A program made the translations under genes and the position numbers. From Actinoplanes missouriensis 431 (GTDB lineage: Bacteria > Actinomycetota > Actinomycetes > Mycobacteriales > Micromonosporaceae), in contig NC_017093.1 of assembly GCF_000284295.1 (NCBI RefSeq), positions 1,984,001 to 2,048,000 of the forward strand: a DNA stretch of 64,000 nucleotides, given 5' to 3'. This document shows positions 58,323 through 64,000 of the stretch, in pieces. Every line of letters starts with the position of its first letter. The first letter of the stretch is position 1. The notes below the pieces were generated by a model. That model was given only the letters and a program-made list of their open reading frames with translations, was not told the DNA's origin and did not search any database.

Positions 58323-61300
58323 GTGACGGAGATAGGCCTGACCGACCTGGTCGTCGGGGAGGAACTGGGCCGGGGCGCGTTCACGATGGTGCACCGGGCC
58401 CGGCGGGGCGACCGGTGGTACGCGGTCAAACGTCCTCTCGCCACCCCTGACGCCTACCCCGCGATCCGCGCCGACTTCAACCGCGAAGCGGCCCTGCTGG
58501 CCTGCATCGACGACGCCGCCGTGGTGCGCGTGCACGCGACCGGCGACCTCGACGGCATGCCCGCGCTGGTGCTCGAGGAGATTCCCGGCGGCACCCTCGC
58601 CGACCTGATCGCCGGGGGCGTGCTCAGCCAGGAGCGGGTTGTCGGGATCGCCGCGCACCTGGCCCGTGGCCTGGCCGCCGCGCACCGGCTCGGCCTGGTG
58701 CACCGCGACATCAAGCCGGGCAACATCATGGTCTCCGGCGACCGCCCGCCCAAGCTGATCGACTTCGGTCTGGCGCAGCTCGGCCGCCAGGCCCGCGACG
58801 ACGAGGCGGCCGGCACCTTCCTGTACGCGTCACCCGAGCAGTCCGGGATGCTGAAGCGCCCGGTCGACGGCCGTTCCGACCTGTACTCGCTCGGCGTGGT
58901 GCTCTTCGAATGCCTCTCCGGCCGGCTCCCGTTCGAGGCCGACGACGTCGGTGAGCTGCTCCGGCTGCACCTGACCGCCCCGGTGCCGGACCTGACGGCG
59001 CTGCGGGCCGGCGCCGACCCGGCCCTGGTCGCGGTCATCGGACGGCTGCTCGCGAAGGACCCGGACGACCGCTATCCGGACGCCGCCGCGCTCCTCGCCG
59101 ACCTGCGCGGATGCCCGGGCGGCGCGGCGGCCGAGCAGCCGGCCGTCAGCGGGTGGCCGCTGGTCGGCCGGGACGCCGAGGCGGACCGTCTGCGCCGCCG
59201 GTGGGAGCTGGCCCGGCAGGGGCAGGGCGGGGTCGCGGTGATCCGTGGCGGGGCGGGCTCCGGGCGTACCCGATTGATCGCCGAGGTCGCCGGCTGGGCC
59301 ACCACCGACGGTGTCCCGGTGCTGCGCGCCACCGGCCGCCCCGGCGAGGCCACCCCGCTCGCGGTCGCCCGCGAGGCCATCGGCGGCTGGCTGGAGACGG
59401 CCCGCCGGATGCCGGAGGCGGAACAGCTGATCGACGAGGCGTACGCGGCCGCCGGTCCCGCGCTGCTCGGGCAGTTCCTCGGCGAGACCGACGAGGGCGA
59501 GGGCGAGCACGTGCTGGCCGCCGCCGTGGCGTTCGTCGGGGAGCTCGCCACCCGCTCCGGCGGCCTGCTGATCGCCATCGACGACGCCGACGACATCGAC
59601 TCCGGCACCCGGCAGCTGCTCGTCAAGCTGGTCGAGGAGCTGCCGTCCCTCCCCGTCCTGCTGCTGCTCACGACCGCCGTCCCGATCCCGGCCGGCTCGT
59701 TCGAGGTGACATGCGCGCCGCTCGGCCCGGCCGACGTGGCGTCGCTGATCGCCTCTCGGCTGCCCGGCGCCCGGGTCCCCGACGAGCTGGCTCAGCACGT
59801 CGTGGCCCGCACCGACGGGACACCGCTCGCCGTGGTCAGCTACCTGCTCCGGCTGGTCGACGTGGGCCTGGTCAGCCCGTTCTGGGGCGAGTGGCGGCTG
59901 GACATGGTCGGCGCGGACGCGCTGCCGCCCGTCGCCGACGTGCGTGACCTGCTCGCGGCCCGGCTCGCCCGGCAGCCCGCCGAGGTGCTCGACTGCCTGA
60001 CCATGGCCGCCGTCGCCGGAGTCCGGTTCCGGCCGGAGCCGCTGATCGACCTGGGCGAGCCGGACCGGGTGGTGGCCGCGCTGGCCGCCGGCGTGGACCG
60101 GCACGTGCTGGAGCCGCGTCCCGGCGGGCGCTACGCCTTCGTCCACCCGCAGCTGCGGGACCTGCTCATCGGCCGGATCGACGCCGCTGAGCTGCGCAAA
60201 CGGCACGCCGCGATGGCCCGGGCGCTGGAACGGCTGCCGGAGGGCCTGCGGGACGAGGGACACGCGTACGTGGTGGCCCGGCACTACCGCGGCGCCGGTG
60301 ACGCGGCCCCGGCCGCCGACCGGCTGCGCAGCGTGGCCGCGGCCGGGTTGCGGGCTTTGACCGACCAGGCGCCGGCCGAGGCCGTCGACTACCTCGCCGA
60401 GGCGGTCGCCGGTGACCCGGCGGCCGGCTTCGAGCTGCTGCACCCGCTCGCTCAGGCCTATCTGCGGGCCGGTCGCTACGGCGAAGCCGCCGCGACGCTG
60501 GACCGGGCGCTCGCCGCCGAACCGGACCGGCTGCGGCGGGCCCGGCTGCTCACCACCCGCATCGAGCTGCATCACACGCTCTGGGACGACGCCCGGGCGC
60601 TCGACGCGACCCGCGCCGCACTGGGTGAGCTGCGCCGGCCGCTGCCGGGCGCGGGACTGCTCGCGCTCGTCGCGGCGTTGTGCGTCGCGTTCGGCGGGGG
60701 GTTCGTCCGCCGTACCCACATCGGTTTCGGCACCGCACGGGGCCGCCGGCGGGAATCGCTCGCCGCGCTCACCGCCGTCCTGGACGCCGGCGGCTATGCC
60801 GCAGCCATCGGCCTCAGGTTGCGCGAGGCGGGCACGCTCGCTCTCCGGGCGGTGTACGCCGTGAACCGTCTCGGTCCCAGCCCGGAGTACGTCCGCGTGT
60901 ACTCGCTGATCGGTTACGTGACAGCGGTCGTGCACCTGCGCGGCACCAGCGAGCGCTGCCTGCGCCGGGCCGGCCGGGTCGCCGCCGAACTGGGCGATCC
61001 GGCGCTCACCGCCTACGTCGAGTGGCTGCGCGGCTGCGCGCTGCTCTTCGGCGGCTACGACGACGGCACCGCCTGGGAGAGGGTGATCGCCCGGTACTCC
61101 CGCTGGTACTCGCCGGCACAGACCATTCCCGGGTACGCCACCGTGGGCCTGCGGCTGCTGCTGCGCGGCTACGTCGACGAGGCCGAGCGGGAGTACGACC
61201 GTGCCCTGCGCCACCTCGGCGACTCCGACCAGGCGCTCGGCACGTCGCTCGGCATGCTCAGCGTGATGATCCCGTCCGGTCAGAGCCGGTTCGGTGAGGC

Positions 61301-63365
61301 CGGCGCGGCGCTGAAACGGCTCCGCGAGGCGTTCCCGGACGGCACCGGAACCCCGGTGCAGCGCGCCAACATGCTCACTGCGGCCTGCTGTTTCCTGCTC
61401 GAACAGGGTGAGGTCGGCGTCCAGCTGGAAGAGGTGCTCGCCGAGTTCCATGCGCTGCGGCTGCGCGCCTCGGACCTGATGCCGCAGCACCGGTGGGTCT
61501 ACGTCTATCAGGCGCAAGCCCGGCTGATCCAGCTGCGGTACGCGTCGGACACCGACCGATCCGAGCGGCTGCGGGCGGCCCGAGCGGCCGTCGCGGAGCT
61601 GGGCGAGGTCGGGGGGACGCCGCTGCTGCGCGCGGTCCACCTCAGCACCCGCGCCTCGCTGTTCTACGCGTCCGGCGACCATCAGCGCTGCCTGAAGGTT
61701 GCCGACGAGGCCGAGCAGCGGCTGCGCGGGCTGGACGCGCCGTTCATCCAGTACGAGGTGTTCCGGATCCGGGCCCGCGCCATGCGGGCCCTCGGCATGG
61801 CGAACGAGGCCGAGCGCCAGGCGCGGTACGCCCTCGCGGTGGCCGCCCAGCACGGGTGGGAGCAGCGGCGCCGGCAGACGCGTACCGAATTCGGTGTGGA
61901 CGAGGGCGCCGGCACGCACCGCCGTACCGTCGCGGACCGCCGCCCGAGCGGCCGCAACCGGCACCTCGACGCGCTCCAGCAGATCGGCTCGGCGGCGGCG
62001 ACGATCCTCGACCCGCAGCAGCTCGCCCAGGTCGCGCTCGACGAGATGCTGCGGATCCTGGGCGCGGAGCGAGCGCTGTTCTTCCTGGTGGATTCCGGCG
62101 AGCCGGTCCGGTATGCCGGGCGGGACGCCTCGGGTGATCTCGACGAGGACATCGCCTACGGCGCGACGCTTGTCCGGCGGGTCGCGGAGTCCGGTGAGCC
62201 GCTCGTGGTCACCGGCACCGACGAGGGCGCGGCGCTCGGCTCGCGCAGCGCCGTCGTGCACGGCCTGCGGAGCATCCTGGTCGCGCCGGTGCAGTTCAAG
62301 GGCCGGTTGATCGCCGTGGTCTACCTGGACAGCCGGCTGGCGCGGGGCATCTTCACCGACGACGACGTGGCGGTGCTGACCGCGGTGAGCAGCCATGTCG
62401 CGGTGTCGCTGGAGACGGCCCGGGCGGCGCAGCTGCACTCGGCGGTGCAGGCGGCGCGGGAGCAGCAGGCGATGGCGGAGATGCTGCGGGCCAGCCTGGC
62501 CGAGCTGACCGCGATCCTGGAACCGGACCGGGTGCTGCGGCAGTTGTGCGTGACGCTGTACTCCCAGCTGGGGGCGGACGCGGCGGTGCTGATCGGCCCG
62601 GCTGGTGACGTGCTGGCGGTGGAAGGAGTGTCACCGGACCTCGTGGGTTCCTCGGTCTCCGTGGACGCCTCGGACATCTCTTTCATAGGTGATTCGTCGA
62701 TGATGGGGGATCTGCCGGTCCTTGCCGTACCGCTGCGTGGCCGTGACGCCCCGGCCGGGATGATCCTGCTCGGTGGCGCGGGCCTGGACGACACCAGCCG
62801 CCAGGTCGCCGCGGCCCTCGCCACACAGGGGATGACCGCCTACGAGAACGCCCGCCTCTTCAGCCGCGTGCAGGAGCTGGCCACCACCGACGAACTCACC
62901 GGCCAGCACAACCGCCGCCACTTCTACGCCATCGCCGGCGCCCTGGTGAACACCGCGGTGCGCCACGAGCGCCAGCTGGCCGCCGCGATGCTCGACATAG
63001 ACAAATTCAAGAACATCAACGATACGTACGGTCATGGCGTGGGTGACGAGGTGATCCGCACGGTGGCCGCCCGGGTCAGGGAGAAGTTGCGCTCGTCCGA
63101 CGTGCTGGGCCGTTACGGCGGCGAGGAGTTCGCCATGGTCCTCCCCGATCACGACGGTCAGGCCGAGGCGCTGGCCGAGCGGGTCCGGGAGGCGGTCTCG
63201 GCAGCCCCGGTGCCGACCCAGGCCGGCCCGGTCCGGGTGACGATAAGCGTGGGGCTGGCGCGCCTGGAACCCGGCGATGCGAGCCTGGACGAGCTGCTGG
63301 CCCGGGCCGACCACGCCCTGTACCGAGCCAAGGAGGCCGGCCGCAACCGCGTCATCACGGCCTAG
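58323..63365 (+). CDS. Ser/Thr kinase - ATPase - GAF - GAF - diguanylate cyclase
   Basis: 1,680 residues from GTG 58323. Order: Ser/Thr kinase (about 10-262: ELGRGAFTMVH, Lys36, HRDIKPGN with Asp129, DFG 147-149, SPEQSG), AAA/PknK-like ATPase with GGAGSGRT at 309-316 (Arg315 where Lys is usual) and AIDDADDID, a long helical TPR-like middle (about 560-1200), two GAF domains (about 1215-1370 and 1385-1515) and a GGDEF domain with the active-site GGEEF (1599-1603) and the inhibitory I-site RSSD (1590-1593). It joins protein phosphorylation to c-di-GMP synthesis in a soluble multidomain sensor. Related layouts exist in cyanobacteria and actinobacteria. Confidence 0.92.
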   Translation: MTEIGLTDLVVGEELGRGAFTMVHRARRGDRWYAVKRPLATPDAYPAIRADFNREAALLACIDDAAVVRVHATGDLDGMPALVLEEIPGGTLADLIAGGVLSQERVVGIAAHLARGLAAAHRLGLVHRDIKPGNIMVSGDRPPKLIDFGLAQLGRQARDDEAAGTFLYASPEQSGMLKRPVDGRSDLYSLGVVLFECLSGRLPFEADDVGELLRLHLTAPVPDLTALRAGADPALVAVIGRLLAKDPDDRYPDAAALLADLRGCPGGAAAEQPAVSGWPLVGRDAEADRLRRRWELARQGQGGVAVIRGGAGSGRTRLIAEVAGWATTDGVPVLRATGRPGEATPLAVAREAIGGWLETARRMPEAEQLIDEAYAAAGPALLGQFLGETDEGEGEHVLAAAVAFVGELATRSGGLLIAIDDADDIDSGTRQLLVKLVEELPSLPVLLLLTTAVPIPAGSFEVTCAPLGPADVASLIASRLPGARVPDELAQHVVARTDGTPLAVVSYLLRLVDVGLVSPFWGEWRLDMVGADALPPVADVRDLLAARLARQPAEVLDCLTMAAVAGVRFRPEPLIDLGEPDRVVAALAAGVDRHVLEPRPGGRYAFVHPQLRDLLIGRIDAAELRKRHAAMARALERLPEGLRDEGHAYVVARHYRGAGDAAPAADRLRSVAAAGLRALTDQAPAEAVDYLAEAVAGDPAAGFELLHPLAQAYLRAGRYGEAAATLDRALAAEPDRLRRARLLTTRIELHHTLWDDARALDATRAALGELRRPLPGAGLLALVAALCVAFGGGFVRRTHIGFGTARGRRRESLAALTAVLDAGGYAAAIGLRLREAGTLALRAVYAVNRLGPSPEYVRVYSLIGYVTAVVHLRGTSERCLRRAGRVAAELGDPALTAYVEWLRGCALLFGGYDDGTAWERVIARYSRWYSPAQTIPGYATVGLRLLLRGYVDEAEREYDRALRHLGDSDQALGTSLGMLSVMIPSGQSRFGEAGAALKRLREAFPDGTGTPVQRANMLTAACCFLLEQGEVGVQLEEVLAEFHALRLRASDLMPQHRWVYVYQAQARLIQLRYASDTDRSERLRAARAAVAELGEVGGTPLLRAVHLSTRASLFYASGDHQRCLKVADEAEQRLRGLDAPFIQYEVFRIRARAMRALGMANEAERQARYALAVAAQHGWEQRRRQTRTEFGVDEGAGTHRRTVADRRPSGRNRHLDALQQIGSAAATILDPQQLAQVALDEMLRILGAERALFFLVDSGEPVRYAGRDASGDLDEDIAYGATLVRRVAESGEPLVVTGTDEGAALGSRSAVVHGLRSILVAPVQFKGRLIAVVYLDSRLARGIFTDDDVAVLTAVSSHVAVSLETARAAQLHSAVQAAREQQAMAEMLRASLAELTAILEPDRVLRQLCVTLYSQLGADAAVLIGPAGDVLAVEGVSPDLVGSSVSVDASDISFIGDSSMMGDLPVLAVPLRGRDAPAGMILLGGAGLDDTSRQVAAALATQGMTAYENARLFSRVQELATTDELTGQHNRRHFYAIAGALVNTAVRHERQLAAAMLDIDKFKNINDTYGHGVGDEVIRTVAARVREKLRSSDVLGRYGGEEFAMVLPDHDGQAEALAERVREAVSAAPVPTQAGPVRVTISVGLARLEPGDASLDELLARADHALYRAKEAGRNRVITA

Positions 63366-63422
63366 ACATGCAACCTTCCGGCCCTCCGCGGAGTAGATGG
63401 GGTGAGCCGTTGAAAAGGGGGC

Positions 63423-63908
63423 GTGGTGGGCGCAGCCGACTGGGAAGACCAGTTCGTCGACTATTTCCGCGCACGAGCACAACCGTTACGCCGGCTGGCC
63501 TACTCGCTGAGCGGTGACTGGCACACCGCCGAGGATCTGGTGCAGCAGACCTTCGTACGGCTGTACCGGCGCTGGCCCGCCATCCGTGACGAGACAGTGG
63601 ACGCCTACGCCCGGCAGGCGCTCGTCAACGCGTTCCTGTCGCACCGGCGTGCCCGGCGGCGCGAGTCGCTGACGGCCGACCCGCCGGAGCGGGCAGCGGG
63701 CGGCGCCGACCCCGCCGACGGGCTTGTCGTGCGCCGCGCGCTGGCCGCTCTCGCCCCGCGGCAACGGGCCGCGGTGGTGCTGCGCTATCTCGAGGATCTG
63801 CCGGTCGCCGAGGTGGCCACCCTGCTCGGCATCTCCGAGGGCACGGTGAAGAGCCAGACCGCCCGGGCCATCCAATCCATGCGCGACGCCGCGCTTGTCA
63901 AGGAGTAG
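63423..63908 (+). CDS. SigE-family ECF RNA polymerase sigma factor
   Basis: 161 residues from GTG 63423. Sigma region 2 is RAQPLRRLAYSLSGDWHTAEDLVQQTFVRLYRRW (about 20-55) and region 4 is LAALAPRQRAAVVLRYLEDLPVAEVATLLGISEGTVKSQ (about 105-145), the usual two-domain ECF layout of the small SigE family of actinomycetes. It probably directs a small stress regulon. The downstream frame may be its regulator. A 57-bp gap separates it from the large kinase gene. Confidence 0.92.
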   Translation: MVGAADWEDQFVDYFRARAQPLRRLAYSLSGDWHTAEDLVQQTFVRLYRRWPAIRDETVDAYARQALVNAFLSHRRARRRESLTADPPERAAGGADPADGLVVRRALAALAPRQRAAVVLRYLEDLPVAEVATLLGISEGTVKSQTARAIQSMRDAALVKE

Positions 63909-63911
63909 GCG

Positions 63912-64000
63912 ATGCAGGAAGCGGACGTGCGAGAAGCACTGAAGACGTACGTGACCGAGGACGAGCCCGCGATGGGCCTCACCGCCGGAACGGTCCTGAA
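63912..64000 (+). CDS. Start of a gene running off the window (possible sigma-factor partner)
   Basis: ATG 63912 with AAGGAG at 63899-63904, three bases after the sigma gene stop. Visible product begins MQEADVREALKTYVTEDEPA and continues to the window edge. Position suggests a membrane or anti-sigma protein often found after SigE-family genes; too short to classify. Confidence 0.6.
   Translation, partial: MQEADVREALKTYVTEDEPAMGLTAGTVL

Noticed and set aside
58830-62438. A 1,202-residue frame on the minus strand
   Set aside because: It is antisense to the kinase-cyclase gene, has low-complexity Arg/Gly/Gln composition with no domain, and is a normal result of high GC third-position bias.

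Overview
The window is chromosomal DNA from a very GC-rich actinomycete, most likely a member of the Micromonosporaceae (Actinoplanes type). The basis is the codon use, frequent GTG starts with GTGA/ATGA overlaps, IdeR/DmdR iron boxes, an AfsR/SARP regulator, a SigE-family ECF sigma factor, and a class Ia ribonucleotide reductase under a cobalamin riboswitch. The genus is inferred from general knowledge of these families; no search was run. There is no prophage, CRISPR array, rRNA or tRNA that I can support. The only complete mobile element is a 1,370-bp IS701-type insertion sequence.

Layout, left to right. 1-6.2 kb: a truncated AbiEi/DUF559-like remnant; an alpha/beta hydrolase and a siderophore-interacting flavoprotein diverging from an iron box; a GAF-histidine-kinase-like protein lacking its phosphoacceptor His; a small Flp-like membrane protein; a GAF protein; an NmrA-family protein; a 31-bp repeat array; and a GNAT enzyme. 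6.2-16.4 kb (mostly minus strand): a membrane protein, a CtpE-like P-type ATPase, two glycosyltransferases, a methyltransferase coupled to an unrecognised protein, a DUF3349 protein, and a PiT phosphate transporter with a small membrane partner. 16.4-21.5 kb: an SGNH lipoprotein, a SelW-like protein, a ChaA-type antiporter, and a coupled UPF0718 permease/TIGR03943/secreted-protein trio. 21.5-26.3 kb: a tightly coupled PLP-enzyme cassette (Y4yA-like decarboxylase fold, cysteine-synthase-rhodanese fusion, cysteine-desulfurase-like enzyme) followed by a methyltransferase. 26.4-29.6 kb: a copper-type cluster (PepSY membrane protein, CopC, YcnI). 29.6-31.7 kb: an iron-box-controlled GNAT, an MmcQ/YjbR protein and a TauE-type exporter.

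31.7-36.9 kb: the IS701-type element sits exactly at the stop codon of nrdB, followed by nrdA and its cobalamin riboswitch. 36.9-42.4 kb: a diacylglycerol-kinase-family protein, a repeat-rich gap, an AfsR/SARP regulator and a translationally coupled methyltransferase. 42.4-53.6 kb: a VanW protein, two divergent hybrid sensor kinases, a TerC-type transporter under a yybP-ykoY (Mn2+) riboswitch, a 51-residue His-rich membrane peptide, an MFS transporter and a GT4 glycosyltransferase. 53.6-64 kb: a repeat-rich gap, a frameshifted membrane gene coupled to a GH13 hydrolase, a protein with an HTH-like C-terminus, a TetR-MBL pair, a 1,680-residue kinase-ATPase-GAF-diguanylate-cyclase, and an ECF sigma factor with the start of a downstream gene.

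The strongest leads are the PLP/persulfide cassette, the single-chain kinase-to-c-di-GMP protein, the two families of dispersed hairpin repeats in the three large gene-free gaps, the IS insertion that rebuilds the nrdB stop codon, and the His-rich peptide beside the Mn riboswitch.
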